A stretch of DNA of 64,000 nucleotides from the NCBI GenBank assembly GCA_902761355.1, contig CACWJY010000001.1:62001-126000 (forward strand), given 5' to 3'. Under the pieces are notes generated by a model. It saw only the letters and a list, made by a program, of their open reading frames with translations, had not been told where the DNA came from and did not search any database. This document shows positions 1 through 9,117 of the stretch, one piece after another. Both the position numbers and the translations under genes were made by a program. This DNA comes from Fibrobacter succinogenes (lineage in GTDB: Bacteria; Fibrobacterota; Fibrobacteria; Fibrobacterales; Fibrobacteraceae). The first letter of the stretch is position 1, and the number at the start of each line of letters is the position of its first letter.

Positions 1-369
1 ATGGTTGGCATCGATAACGGCGGTCTTTTCTGAAACGGACTTGACGCGGATGGGCATCGGGCCGGCGGGCGTCTGGGCATAGAACATCATGCCTTCGACC
101 ACCTTTTCGACTCCCTGGAAAACGTCTAGCGGAACTTCCTGAGTCATTTCTTCGTTGTATTCGCCATAGCCTTCGGACGGAATCACCTTGACGTCAAATT
201 TGTCGCCGACGTCATGGCCGACCATTGCTTTTTCGAGGCCGACCACAATCATGTGGGCTCCCTGGATGTACTGGAGCGGCTCGCGGCCTTCGGAGGTGTC
301 GATGACCTTGCCTTCGTCGGAGGTGAGGGTGTAATGCATCTGGACGACGGTTTTGTCGGCTATTTTCAT
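1..369 (-). CDS. slyD: SlyD-like FKBP-type peptidyl-prolyl isomerase (3' end outside window)
   Basis: Reading the minus strand from the ATG at 369 gives 123 codons with no stop before the window edge. The product begins MKIADKTVVQMHYTL and contains EGREPLQYIQG, GLEKAMVGHDVGD and PSEGYGEYNE, which are FKBP fold signatures. The insert-in-flap arrangement (QEVPLDVF onward) is that of SlyD-type proline isomerase chaperones, which act in the cytoplasm and often have a His-rich metal-binding tail; that tail would lie outside the window. An AAAGGA Shine-Dalgarno lies about 7 nt before the ATG. The gene follows the OmpA-like gene on the same strand but is separated from it by a hairpin and a TATATTT box, so it probably has its own promoter. 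Confidence 0.9.
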   Translation of the reverse strand, partial: MKIADKTVVQMHYTLTSDEGKVIDTSEGREPLQYIQGAHMIVVGLEKAMVGHDVGDKFDVKVIPSEGYGEYNEEMTQEVPLDVFQGVEKVVEGMMFYAQTPAGPMPIRVKSVSEKTAVIDANH

Positions 370-421
370 GGTAAATCCTTTGAGTTAGGCGGTTTTTGTC
401 CGCAATCATGTGCGGATGGGT

Positions 422-451
422 AAATATAGAAAAAATGACCTATGGTCATTT
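422..451 (-). terminator. Hairpin terminator of the OmpA-like gene, followed by a TATATTT box for slyD
   Basis: On the minus strand aaatgacc and ggtcattt (451-444 and 440-433) pair around a 3-nt loop and run into a T tract, overlapping the stop codon of the upstream gene. Immediately after comes ctatattt (429-422), about 50 nt before slyD, which matches the promoter-like box seen before many other genes in this window. Confidence 0.6.
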
Positions 452-2590
452 CTTTGGAGACTCGGGAATTTCTTGAATCGAAGCGGTAAGCCTTATGGTC
501 TCGGATTCACCGGTCCTTTGAATTTTGATGGCGGGGAGCTTGTTTCCGGTGCCACTGAACTTAAGACGATCCTTGTGAATTCCCTTCATTTCGAGATAAT
601 TGTAGATGGTTTCGGCACGTGCTGTTGAATGTTGAAGGGCTGTGCCGTGCTCAGAATCGCTTGCACTGCATTCAATTTCTAGCGTCATGGTGGGGTGTTC
701 GCGCATCATTTGGATGATATCGTTCAGGGCGGTGTAGCTTGAATTGTAGAAGGTTGTGTCGTTCCCTTTAAAACGGATGCGCTGTGAGATGGCGTTCAAG
801 TTGTGTCGCGGATTGATGGGACAGCCGTCGTTGTTGACGATGGCTCCGGTGAATGTGCCCGGACATTGGTCCTGCCAGTCTGCAATGCCGTCCTTGTCTG
901 AATCGATGGGGCAGCCCAGAGAATCAATTGGGGCGCCTTGTGGCGTTCCGGGACATTTGTCTTCTTCGTCGAATATTCCGTCTCCGTCTTGGTCCAAACG
1001 GCATCCGTTAATGTTGACGCTTGCTCCATGAGGGGTGTCGGGGCATTGGTCTTTGGTGTCGGGAACTCCGTCCATGTCTGCATCGGCAGGGCACCCGTTT
1101 TTGTTGACGGATTCTCCCAGTTTAGAATTGGGGCAATGATCTATTTCGTCCGGGATTCCATCACCGTCAAAATCGAGCGGGCATCCGTAAAGGTCTATTG
1201 AGAATCCTTTAGGGGTGTTGGGACATTGGTCGATTTCATTGGGAATTCCATCCTGGTCCAAATCAAGCGGGCATCCGTCTTCTCCAACCTTTTCGGTTTG
1301 CGGAGTAGCAGGGCATTGGTCGTGGTTGTTGTCGATACCGTCGCCGTCATCATCTACAATACAGCCTGAATCGTTGACGGCGGCTCCAGCTAGGCTGCCT
1401 GGGCAAATGTCTAGGTAGTTGGGGACGCCGTCGGCATCGTCGTCTAGGGGGCAGCCGCTGTAGTCTACGATAAGTCCTTCGGGGGTTCCGGGGCAAAGGT
1501 CCACAATGTTAAGGACTCCGTCCTGGTCTTCGTCGACAGGGCAGCCACGGGGGTTGACGACCATGTTCCTTGCCGTTCCTGGGCACATGTCCTTGCGGTC
1601 AATGACTCCGTCGCCGTCATGATCGGCCCAGCTAAGGTCAAATCTCTTGCTGATGGTGGCCGCGATGGTAAAATTGGGACTTCCAGAAATATAATAGTGC
1701 AAGTCTTGGTCGCCCGATTTTAAGGTGACTGGAATTCCGTTTTCTAGGTTTTCAGTCTTGAAATAGTTGAATCCGATATCGCCCGAAATGGTGAAATCAG
1801 TTGAGTAAGGAAGGTGTAGTCTTAAGCCTGGGGTTAGGCGGAGAGGACTGCTTGTAATGTTGTGGGGGGCGTTGGTTTTGTGAAGGGGCGTTTCTCCAGA
1901 AATTTCAAAAATGGGGGTAAATAGTTTTTCGGGGAATAAATTGATGCCTGCGCCCCAAAGAAGATAATATGCCTGGGTGCTTAAGTCTCTTAAAAATCCC
2001 GTGTGGCTGTTGATTGCAAGAATGTCCCCTAAATCAATCGAAAAATAGGTGTTGATGTTAAGGGCCCAGTGGCTTGCAGTGTAGGCGTTCGCGTCGCCGT
2101 ATCGATCGATATACCAACGATGTCTTGGTCTAAAGCCCAAGTCTTCTGAACCTGTCGGTGCAAAGAGTTCTCCTCCAAAGCCGACGTAAATTTGACTTAT
2201 GATGGGGAAAGAAACTTTTCCGCCAAAATGCATGTCGCCCAAGGCTAGTCCTTTTACATCGGCATTAGGAATGTCTCCGTCATAATGAAAAGGTAACGAA
2301 AATCCTAATTCTAGATTGTCTAGGACGCTGAACGAAATGTTCAGGGTCTCGTCATTAGAGGGAGTGTTCTTGTCGAGTTCGGTTGTGTTTCCTTGTGCAT
2401 CGGTGTAGAATCCATCTATGGTAGGAGCCTTACCGTCGCTCACCATTTCAAATGTGCCTGAAATAAAAAGCGTTCCCTGAATGGGTGTTTTTGCGGAGGG
2501 TACATGAATTCCGCTTGACGACCTTACGATACCTACCTGGGCAAAGGCTGAAATCGAAAGTGCATATAAGGCTGCAAGCAGTTTTTTCAT
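446..2590 (-). CDS. OmpA-like outer-membrane protein with nine thrombospondin type 3 repeats
   Basis: 714 aa. An N-terminal signal peptide (MKKLLAALYALSISAFAQ) is followed by a roughly 300-residue region with alternating strands and phrases such as GFSLPFHYDGD and VGFGGELFAPTG, consistent with an outer-membrane barrel. From about residue 322 to 600 there are nine calcium-binding type repeats of the form DxDxDGixDxxDxCPgTp, about 29 residues each. The C-terminal 110 residues resemble an OmpA peptidoglycan-binding domain (TARAETIYNYLEMKGI), but the usual NRRV-like ending is replaced by SETIRLTA, so binding of diaminopimelate may be altered. The likely role is a periplasm-spanning structural link between outer membrane and wall. 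It is transcribed away from the mltD-like gene. Confidence 0.8.
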   Translation of the reverse strand: MKKLLAALYALSISAFAQVGIVRSSSGIHVPSAKTPIQGTLFISGTFEMVSDGKAPTIDGFYTDAQGNTTELDKNTPSNDETLNISFSVLDNLELGFSLPFHYDGDIPNADVKGLALGDMHFGGKVSFPIISQIYVGFGGELFAPTGSEDLGFRPRHRWYIDRYGDANAYTASHWALNINTYFSIDLGDILAINSHTGFLRDLSTQAYYLLWGAGINLFPEKLFTPIFEISGETPLHKTNAPHNITSSPLRLTPGLRLHLPYSTDFTISGDIGFNYFKTENLENGIPVTLKSGDQDLHYYISGSPNFTIAATISKRFDLSWADHDGDGVIDRKDMCPGTARNMVVNPRGCPVDEDQDGVLNIVDLCPGTPEGLIVDYSGCPLDDDADGVPNYLDICPGSLAGAAVNDSGCIVDDDGDGIDNNHDQCPATPQTEKVGEDGCPLDLDQDGIPNEIDQCPNTPKGFSIDLYGCPLDFDGDGIPDEIDHCPNSKLGESVNKNGCPADADMDGVPDTKDQCPDTPHGASVNINGCRLDQDGDGIFDEEDKCPGTPQGAPIDSLGCPIDSDKDGIADWQDQCPGTFTGAIVNNDGCPINPRHNLNAISQRIRFKGNDTTFYNSSYTALNDIIQMMREHPTMTLEIECSASDSEHGTALQHSTARAETIYNYLEMKGIHKDRLKFSGTGNKLPAIKIQRTGESETIRLTASIQEIPESPKK

Positions 2591-2687
2591 AATCTAATGC
2601 ATAACATAGAAATTTAATTCGGATTTCGGTTTTCAGAATTCGGAATTAGCGGATGATGAAATTGCTATTTGTTATATTTGAGAAGGA

Positions 2688-2846
2688 ATGAAGGATATTG
2701 AAGAAAAACAGGAACTGCCTTCTTGGCATCGTAAATCGCAAAAGGCATACCGTATTAATCGAGTTATAATCATTTTACAGATGGTGGCCGCGTTTGTTTT
2801 GGCCGGAGTCATTTGGTTTGGTGTCGATAAGGTAATTGGCCATTAG
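2688..2846 (+). CDS. 52-aa single-pass membrane peptide upstream of mltD-like gene
   Basis: A short ORF begins at the ATG at 2688 with AGAAGG just before it and a TATATTT box at 2673-2679. It encodes a charged N-terminus (MKDIEEKQELPSWHRKSQK), then one hydrophobic helix (VIIILQMVAAFVLAGVIWFG) and a short tail. Its TAG stop is directly followed by the ATG of the lytic transglycosylase gene, so the two are almost certainly translated together. I do not recognise a family. It could be an inner-membrane partner or topological anchor for the wall enzyme; that is inference from position only. Confidence 0.65.
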   Translation: MKDIEEKQELPSWHRKSQKAYRINRVIIILQMVAAFVLAGVIWFGVDKVIGH

Positions 2847-5120
2847 ATGATGAAGTCTTTGGTTGCAATTTTTTCGGTATTGCCGCTTTTGTTGTCGGCA
2901 CTCGTCGTTTCGGGATGTGCGGGCAAACCTCAGTCCTCTTCTCCTGCTGTAGAACCGATTTCGGTCGAGTCCGAACAGCTTTCATTTTCGGAAAGAGCTC
3001 TTAAAGAAAAAGTTTCTGATTCCTTGGCTATCCGTCCGTCATGGACTTATTACCAGTATGCCTTGCAGGCCATGGATAACCAGGAATGGCTTTTGGCGAG
3101 GCATTACCTAGACGAATCTCTTCGACAGCTCGTTTCAGAAAAGTTTGATTCGACTTATAGGAATGTCTCTGCGGCCGAAGATTCTGTTTACCGATCCAGG
3201 ATGCCGCTCCGTATTGTGCGAGCCTTAGATGAAGTTTACCCCAACGTGGCTGACCTTGGTGAAAATGCCGAAAATTATATCCGTAACGAAGTCTCTATCG
3301 AAGGTGTGGACGCCTTGGATGAAAGCGCTGCCGATAGTGCGGCCCTTATGGTGATAGAAAGCTTTTTGGATACCTTGGATGTTTCTCAGTTTACGCTCCC
3401 CGTGCGATTTAACGAACGAGTGCTGCAAGAAATCTACTATATGACAAATGCGGCCCGCAGTTTTACCTCGGGATCGCTGAATCGTAAGACCGCGTATGAT
3501 TCGTTGATATATGCCCAGTTGGATGCGGCGCAGATGCCTCGAGACTTAATTTACCTTGCGCTGGTGGAATCGGGTTTCAAGGTTAAGGCGTACAGCCGCG
3601 CCAAGGCTTCTGGCATGTGGCAGTTCATTCCTGAAACGGGTAAACGTTACGGGCTTGAGGTTGATTACTGGGTGGATATGCGTCGTAATCCGGAACTAGC
3701 GACCAAAGCTGCTCTTAAGTATTTGAACCGTTTGCACAGTGAATTTGGGGATTGGCTCTTGGCCATGGCGGCTTATAACTGCGGTGAAGGTCGCGTGCGT
3801 AGGCTTGTTCGCGAAATGCAAGAAGATTCTACCCGCGATACGACTCTTCCGATAACCTACTGGGATCTGGAACTCCCGAAAGAGACCATGCGCTATGTGC
3901 CTAGGATCCTGGCGGCCATGGTCATCGGGCATTATCCGGAACAGTATGAGATGACGGTTGAAAAAACGTACCAGCCCGATTTTGATACGGTGACGGTTTT
4001 TGATTCGTTCCCGCTCGAAGAAGTCGCGAAACTTTTGAAGGTTAGCGAAGATACGCTCCGTAGCTTGAACATGGAATTGGTCAAGTGGTGTACGCCGCCC
4101 AATAAGGAATCTTATGTGTTGCGCTTGCCTGTTGGAACACGCTCCGCCTTTGTTGACGGCTACGATAAAATGGAAAAGAACAGTTTTTCGAGCTGGCACC
4201 ATCATAAGGTGCGCAAGGGTGAAAGTTTAGGTGTCATCGCAAGGCAGTACGGAATAAAGGTGTCCGAATTGCAGCAGGCAAATGACATGAAAAGTACTCG
4301 AATTCGTGCAGGGCAGTCTTTGCTTATTCCGATCAAGGTGACTCCCAAACCCAAGTCCAAGGTCGCCAAAAAGCCCGAAAAGGTGCGAACCTATGTTGCA
4401 AAACAGGGGGATAACCTCGCCTCTATTGCGAGACTTTTTGGAGTGTCTCAAGAATCTTTGCGCGCCTGGAATTCGATGGATGCGGCTGCATTTGTAAACG
4501 TGGGCGATACGCTGCTAGTTTCTAAACCCGAAGTTAAACCTTCGGTAGCGGTTGACCGTCCCAAACTTGCTAAGGGGCAAAAGTACGTGGCTCGAGAAGG
4601 TGATACCTATGCGGCTATAGCAAGTGCGTATGATGTGCCTGTTGTCTTGCTTTTGCAAGCGAACCAGGGCTTTTCAAAGCGTCTTATGGTTGGCGATTCG
4701 GTTGTGATTCCTGAATTTGTGCGTAATTCTTCTAAAACCGCACCCCGATCTGCCTCAAAATCCGAAAAGAACCGTGCAGACTCAAAGCCTGCACATAGCT
4801 CCAAGGACGATGAAAAGTCTTCGATTTATGTGGTTCAGGCTGGTGACAATTTGAGCTCTATAGCCCGTAAGTACGGTACGACGGTTGCCAAACTCCAGAG
4901 CCTCAATAATATGGGTTCTTCGACAAACTTGAACATTGGACAAAAAATCAAGGTTCAAGGGGCCGCTGCAGAAGAATTCCTGACCCATACGGTCAAAAAA
5001 GGCGAGGGCCTTTGGGATATTTCTCGCCAGTACAAGGTTACCATTGAAGAAATTGTGAAATGGAATGGTCTGAAAGATACCAAGCTTAAGGTTGGCGATC
5101 GTCTAAAGATCAAAAAATAG
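2847..5120 (+). CDS. MltD-like membrane-bound lytic murein transglycosylase with five LysM domains
   Basis: 757 aa. The leader ends in a lipobox (VSGC), so it is probably a lipoprotein. A goose-lysozyme/SLT catalytic domain spans about residues 225-335, with the catalytic glutamate in ALVESGF (about 241), followed by SGMWQFIPETG and MAAYNCGEGRV, all family 1 transglycosylase hallmarks. Five LysM modules follow, at about 450-495, 515-555, 579-623, 660-706 and 712-757, each starting like YxVxxGDxLxxIA and joined by Lys/Pro/Ser-rich linkers. MltD of E. coli usually has two or three LysM modules, so this is an extended version. It cleaves glycan strands to 1,6-anhydromuramyl ends in the periplasm. 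It is translationally coupled to the 52-aa membrane peptide upstream. Confidence 0.9.
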   Translation: MMKSLVAIFSVLPLLLSALVVSGCAGKPQSSSPAVEPISVESEQLSFSERALKEKVSDSLAIRPSWTYYQYALQAMDNQEWLLARHYLDESLRQLVSEKFDSTYRNVSAAEDSVYRSRMPLRIVRALDEVYPNVADLGENAENYIRNEVSIEGVDALDESAADSAALMVIESFLDTLDVSQFTLPVRFNERVLQEIYYMTNAARSFTSGSLNRKTAYDSLIYAQLDAAQMPRDLIYLALVESGFKVKAYSRAKASGMWQFIPETGKRYGLEVDYWVDMRRNPELATKAALKYLNRLHSEFGDWLLAMAAYNCGEGRVRRLVREMQEDSTRDTTLPITYWDLELPKETMRYVPRILAAMVIGHYPEQYEMTVEKTYQPDFDTVTVFDSFPLEEVAKLLKVSEDTLRSLNMELVKWCTPPNKESYVLRLPVGTRSAFVDGYDKMEKNSFSSWHHHKVRKGESLGVIARQYGIKVSELQQANDMKSTRIRAGQSLLIPIKVTPKPKSKVAKKPEKVRTYVAKQGDNLASIARLFGVSQESLRAWNSMDAAAFVNVGDTLLVSKPEVKPSVAVDRPKLAKGQKYVAREGDTYAAIASAYDVPVVLLLQANQGFSKRLMVGDSVVIPEFVRNSSKTAPRSASKSEKNRADSKPAHSSKDDEKSSIYVVQAGDNLSSIARKYGTTVAKLQSLNNMGSSTNLNIGQKIKVQGAAAEEFLTHTVKKGEGLWDISRQYKVTIEEIVKWNGLKDTKLKVGDRLKIKK

Positions 5121-5128
5121 GGTTTCCC

Positions 5129-5902
5129 TTAAAACAGCGTAATGCCGAGGCTTACGTAGGGCTGAAAGTACATGTCGATGTCGAGCATGAACTCGTCGCC
5201 GTCCTTGGTGTCGGATAGCTTGCGTTCAAAGTAGGTGTGAAAATATTCGTGGCTGCTACGAACGCCTCCAGAAAGGAAAAAGCTATGCCATGAGGTTCGG
5301 ATACCGGCTCCATAAGCGTAACCGAAAAGGACCGGCGAAAGAAATTCGGTGTCATCCGAGAAAAAAGTCTTGCCAAAAAGTCCGCCGGCGAAGGCGTAAA
5401 GTTTTAGCATGAATTGGTGGTTGTAGCTTGCAACAATCGGTAGCGCTAAGTCGAATCCGAACTGGAAAAGGGCTGTGTGAATTTGGTGCCGGCCTTCGAT
5501 ATCTGAAGAATCGAGCGGGTTGTCGAAATAGTCGTCGGCAAGGAACTCTAAATCGGCATAGGCGGCTTCGGGGTTGCGTGGACGGTGACTGATTCCTAGA
5601 TATTGGTAACCGGCCATTAGGTAGATGTCGAACCATTCTGTAATGGGGAGTGACCCGGAGGCTCCATATATATAGGAGTTGTCAATATTGATAAAATGCT
5701 TTTGGTTGTAGATTTTGTAGCTGTAATCTACGTTTTTCATTTTGATATTGTTGAATTCTACGTATGGACCAAAAGAACCTCGGTCTTCAAATACACCGTG
5801 CTCGTTTTGTTCGGCGGCGGCCATGGTGTTGTCGTTGATGACCCTGTCGGCAAAAGAAAGGGTGATGGCAGAAAGGCAGAGGCTAAGAAAAAGCTTGTTC
5901 AT
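5129..5902 (-). CDS. Predicted outer-membrane beta-barrel protein, unknown function
   Basis: 257 aa with a signal peptide (MNKLFLSLCLSAITLSFA). The mature part has many short amphipathic strands with aromatic ends (GAGIRTSWHSFFLSGGVRSS) and ends in YVSLGITLF; a terminal phenylalanine is typical of BAM-assembled barrels. No known family is recognised. It is convergent with the lytic transglycosylase gene, with 8 nt between the stop codons and no clear terminator, and divergent from the ankyrin lipoprotein gene. Confidence 0.6.
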   Translation of the reverse strand: MNKLFLSLCLSAITLSFADRVINDNTMAAAEQNEHGVFEDRGSFGPYVEFNNIKMKNVDYSYKIYNQKHFINIDNSYIYGASGSLPITEWFDIYLMAGYQYLGISHRPRNPEAAYADLEFLADDYFDNPLDSSDIEGRHQIHTALFQFGFDLALPIVASYNHQFMLKLYAFAGGLFGKTFFSDDTEFLSPVLFGYAYGAGIRTSWHSFFLSGGVRSSHEYFHTYFERKLSDTKDGDEFMLDIDMYFQPYVSLGITLF

Positions 5903-6012
5903 GTCGTAAATCTAAATAAATTTATGTAAAATGAAATTTTTCGTGATTTTTTTATGAAAAATGTTTATTTTTAGGTCAAAAATAAGGAAAACCTCTTTTT
6001 GGAGCAGATTTT

Positions 6013-6750
6013 ATGAAAAAACAGTTGTTGGCTCTCTGTGCAGCAGCATTGATGATGTCCGTTACCGGTTGTAACGACAAGATGGACCCCAATGATCCCC
6101 AGTCCGTGCGTAAGTACTTGACCAAGCAGCAGATTCCCTTTACCCCGAACCAGTTTGTATCGTTTGCTGCTAGCGGCGATACTGCCAAGATGACCCTTTT
6201 CTTGCAGGCTTCGTTCGAAATTGATGCTCCTGCCGATAATGGCAATAATGCCGTGGCCATTGCCGCTAACAAGGGTAACATGGTTGTTTTGAATTACCTC
6301 TTTGACCATGGTGCTAAGGCCGATGTCAAGAACGGCAATGGTGAAGCTGTGATTGACAACGCCGTGATGATGGGCAATAAGGATGTTGTTAATCGCCTTT
6401 TGACTCAGCTTAAGGCCGAAGGTGCCGAAACTCAGACCCTCGGTACCGCCGTGCTTCTCGCTGCAAAGACCGGTAAGGTCGACATGCTCGAAGTCTTGGC
6501 CGAAGCCGGTGCTCCGCTGGATTCCCGCAGCGCTGATGGCTACCTCCCGATTCACTGGACTGTGAAAAACGGCCAGTATGACGCCATGATGTTCCTCATC
6601 AACAAGGGTGTCGATGTGAATGCCAAGTGCGGTCAGGGTTACTCGGTGCTCGACTGGGCTACCAACGAAGGTTATACCCGCTTGATTAAGGCCCTTAAGA
6701 AGGCCGGTGCAAAGAATACTCCGCAGTACTTCAAGGATTCTAAGAAGTAA
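6013..6750 (+). CDS. Ankyrin-repeat lipoprotein
   Basis: 245 aa. The signal peptide ends in a lipobox (SVTGC). Residues from about 50 to 235 form five or so ankyrin repeats, visible as NNAVAIAANKGNMVVLNYL, GAVLLAAKTGKV-like and DGYLPIHWTVKNGQYDAMM phrases, plus a last VLDWATNEGYTRLIK repeat. This is a protein-binding scaffold, probably on the periplasmic face of a membrane. GGAG lies 9 nt before the ATG. It stands alone ahead of the TonB cluster; partner unknown. Confidence 0.75.
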   Translation: MKKQLLALCAAALMMSVTGCNDKMDPNDPQSVRKYLTKQQIPFTPNQFVSFAASGDTAKMTLFLQASFEIDAPADNGNNAVAIAANKGNMVVLNYLFDHGAKADVKNGNGEAVIDNAVMMGNKDVVNRLLTQLKAEGAETQTLGTAVLLAAKTGKVDMLEVLAEAGAPLDSRSADGYLPIHWTVKNGQYDAMMFLINKGVDVNAKCGQGYSVLDWATNEGYTRLIKALKKAGAKNTPQYFKDSKK

Positions 6751-6832
6751 TTCTTGGATTTTACGCAAATTTCGCGATTTTCTCGTTTAGAACCGTGGTC
6801 TAGTGACTGCGGTTCTTTGTATTTTTCGTCTT

Positions 6833-7627
6833 ATGAAATCACATTTGCTGACTAAAATTTTCCTTTGTCTGTGTCTTGCGGGCGTTGTTTCGCAGGCTCA
6901 AGAAACGGTGGAAAGTGTTCGCCGCCAAATCAAGGCGGTGGAAGCTGAAACGGCCCGCGAGAAGTCTTTGCACGATGCCGAAAAGAAACGCCATGCCGAA
7001 TTTGTCGAGGTGGGGCGTAAAAAGGTTCAGGCCTTGGCGACGCAGAATAAGACCTTGAAGGCCGAAATAGATTCGTTGAAAGCGGAGCTTCAGAATTTGG
7101 CTGCAGTGCGTCAGAAATCCTTGGGCACGGTAAAGTACTTTGAAAACCGTAAGGCTAAGTATGGAGAATCGCTTGCCTTGGTGATTGATTCTCTGGTGCC
7201 TGTGTTCGAGTCGGACTTCCCCTATAGGAATGACGAAACGGTCAAGAGCGTCCAAGAAATTGCAAACCAGTTGCATAAGGGACTAATTGAAGCCGATGAT
7301 GGACTCAATCGTACACTAGAAGTTTTTTATGACCGAATCCGTCTTGGTTACACGACTGAAGTTTACAAGGGCTTTTTGCTGGTGAATACCCGTAATGTCC
7401 CGGGAACCTATTTACGCTATGGCGCAGTTGCCTCGGTTTTTGTAAGTAACGATGGTAATGATGTGCTGTGGCTAACCCGAACTGCCGATGGTGGTTATGC
7501 CTGGAAAAATGTGTCCGATGACCTTGCCATGCGTACCGTCCTTAAGGATGTAATGAAGGTTGCCGAAGGAAAGACCGCTCCTAGGCTCGTGACGATTCCT
7601 GTTGTGATTCCGAAGGAGGGTAAGTGA
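6833..7627 (+). CDS. DUF3450-like periplasmic coiled-coil protein, first gene of TonB cluster
   Basis: 264 aa from the ATG at 6833, which opens a normal signal peptide (MKSHLLTKIFLCLCLAGVVSQAQ); a GTG at 6803 would add ten residues ahead of it and is less likely. Residues 25-110 are a long charged coiled coil, followed by a globular part (YTTEVYKGFLLVNTRNVPG, WLTRTADGGYAWKNV) characteristic of DUF3450 proteins. In the Vibrio TonB2 cluster a protein of this kind is encoded directly before ttpC, as here. It probably acts in the periplasm with the energy-transducing complex. It overlaps the next gene by one base (TGATG). Confidence 0.75.
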   Translation: MKSHLLTKIFLCLCLAGVVSQAQETVESVRRQIKAVEAETAREKSLHDAEKKRHAEFVEVGRKKVQALATQNKTLKAEIDSLKAELQNLAAVRQKSLGTVKYFENRKAKYGESLALVIDSLVPVFESDFPYRNDETVKSVQEIANQLHKGLIEADDGLNRTLEVFYDRIRLGYTTEVYKGFLLVNTRNVPGTYLRYGAVASVFVSNDGNDVLWLTRTADGGYAWKNVSDDLAMRTVLKDVMKVAEGKTAPRLVTIPVVIPKEGK

Positions 7628-9117
7628 TGAAATTCAAGTTTGGAATTTATGGCGCGATTGTAGCCGTCGCTTGCCTTGCTCCTATCTCTTTTGCGCAGCA
7701 GAACTCCGATATTGATGCGGTTAAGAAACGTGCTGCATTGAACAGTGCGAAGGCTGATTTGGAAGAAGCCCGCAAGAAGCGCGACATGGCGGTTGCGGCC
7801 CGTTGGAAGGACCGTGAAACGGCTAATCAGGAACGCGAACTTTTTAACGAAAAGTATAACGAGAGTAAAGAAAAGGTTGACGCCTTGATGTCGGAACGTG
7901 CTCGTCTGTTTGAAGATGTACGTGTTGCCCGCGAAGACCTGGCTCAGGTCAAGTTGCAGGCCGAAAAGGCTCGTGCCGAGTATCTTTCGCTTGCCGCAGG
8001 GCCCGAACGTCTTGAAACGCTTGCCAAGTTCAGCGAACAGGGAATCCCGTTCAAGATTGCAGACCGTATCGAGGTCCAGAACAAGGTGAAAAAGGAAATG
8101 GGCCTGTATAGGGACGATCCTTTGCGCATTGCTCGGGCTGTGTTGAATGCTGCTAAAAACGAAATGGATTTCTCTCGCGAAATTCAGCTTGAAAAGACGG
8201 AACTCGTTTTCGGGAATGCTGTGGCTCAGGGTGGCCGCTTGCGTCTAGGCGGACTTTATGCAATGCAAATGGCGAATGCGGTCGATATTAATGGCTTGCA
8301 TCCGGCTGCATTGATGCTCCCGGTAGCAGGCGAAAAGAAACGCATGTTCAGCTGGCAAGAAAACCTGACTCCCGATACAAAGTCCGATATCAGCAAAGCT
8401 TTTGTAGAAGCGAATGATTCGGCTTATGTAATGGTGCCGGTCGATGTGCTCTTGAGTACGGAACTTTCGTCTGAAATGGCTAGCCACCAAGAAACCACTT
8501 GGAAGGATGATTTTCGGGAGTTTTTCAAGAACGGCGGCCTTTTGATGTATCCGCTGTCGGTGCTCTTTGCTCTGGGGCTTTTGATTGCCTTGTGGCGCTT
8601 TGTTTGGCTTTCTTATAAGGGCTATGGTACTATTCAAGCACATCGTGTGATTAAGGCCTTGAAGGCGAACGATATTGAATGTGCCCGTAAACTTGCTGTA
8701 AAAACTCATGGCGAAGTGGGCAAGGTCCTTAAGGCGGTATTAACTAAGAATTATAAGGACCGCGAAAGTGCGGAACGTGCTCTTGAAGAACTTTTCTCTG
8801 CCGAAGTTCCCAAACTGGACTTTGGTCTGAACTGGGTTTCTGTGTTTGCGGCGGTGGCTCCGTTGCTTGGTCTTTTGGGCACGGTGATGGGCATGATTGA
8901 ACTTTTTGATGTGATTACCATGCATGGTACTTCGGACCCCAAGCTTTTGGCGGGTGGTATTTCGATTGCCCTTGTCACGACGGAAACGGGTTTGATTGTT
9001 GCCATTCCCTTGCAGCTCATCCACACGTTCTTGGTTAACCGTGCTGAAGCTTTGCGAGGCCGAATGGAAAAAGCTGGTCTTGCCGTGTTGAACGCCCTTT
9101 GGATTAAGGAAAAGTAG
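7627..9117 (+). CDS. ttpC: TtpC-like extended MotA/TolQ/ExbB proton-channel protein
   Basis: 496 aa from the ATG at 7627, which is preceded by a strong AGGAGG at 7613-7618; a GTG one codon earlier is possible. A signal peptide (ending ISFAQQ) is followed by about 280 residues of periplasmic domain with an initial coiled coil. Then come three membrane segments at about 305-330, 398-425 and 445-470 with the MotA/TolQ/ExbB core (APLLGLLGTVMGMIELFD, GISIALVTTETGLIVAIP). This two-part build is that of TtpC, the fourth component of Vibrio TonB2 systems. It should couple proton motive force to the TonB protein encoded downstream. Its stop overlaps the exbB start. Confidence 0.85.
   Translation: MKFKFGIYGAIVAVACLAPISFAQQNSDIDAVKKRAALNSAKADLEEARKKRDMAVAARWKDRETANQERELFNEKYNESKEKVDALMSERARLFEDVRVAREDLAQVKLQAEKARAEYLSLAAGPERLETLAKFSEQGIPFKIADRIEVQNKVKKEMGLYRDDPLRIARAVLNAAKNEMDFSREIQLEKTELVFGNAVAQGGRLRLGGLYAMQMANAVDINGLHPAALMLPVAGEKKRMFSWQENLTPDTKSDISKAFVEANDSAYVMVPVDVLLSTELSSEMASHQETTWKDDFREFFKNGGLLMYPLSVLFALGLLIALWRFVWLSYKGYGTIQAHRVIKALKANDIECARKLAVKTHGEVGKVLKAVLTKNYKDRESAERALEELFSAEVPKLDFGLNWVSVFAAVAPLLGLLGTVMGMIELFDVITMHGTSDPKLLAGGISIALVTTETGLIVAIPLQLIHTFLVNRAEALRGRMEKAGLAVLNALWIKEK

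Noticed and set aside
800..1640. Tandem DNA repeats of about 87 bp
   Set aside because: They encode thrombospondin type 3 protein repeats and are diverged at DNA level, so they are part of the gene and not a separate repeat feature.
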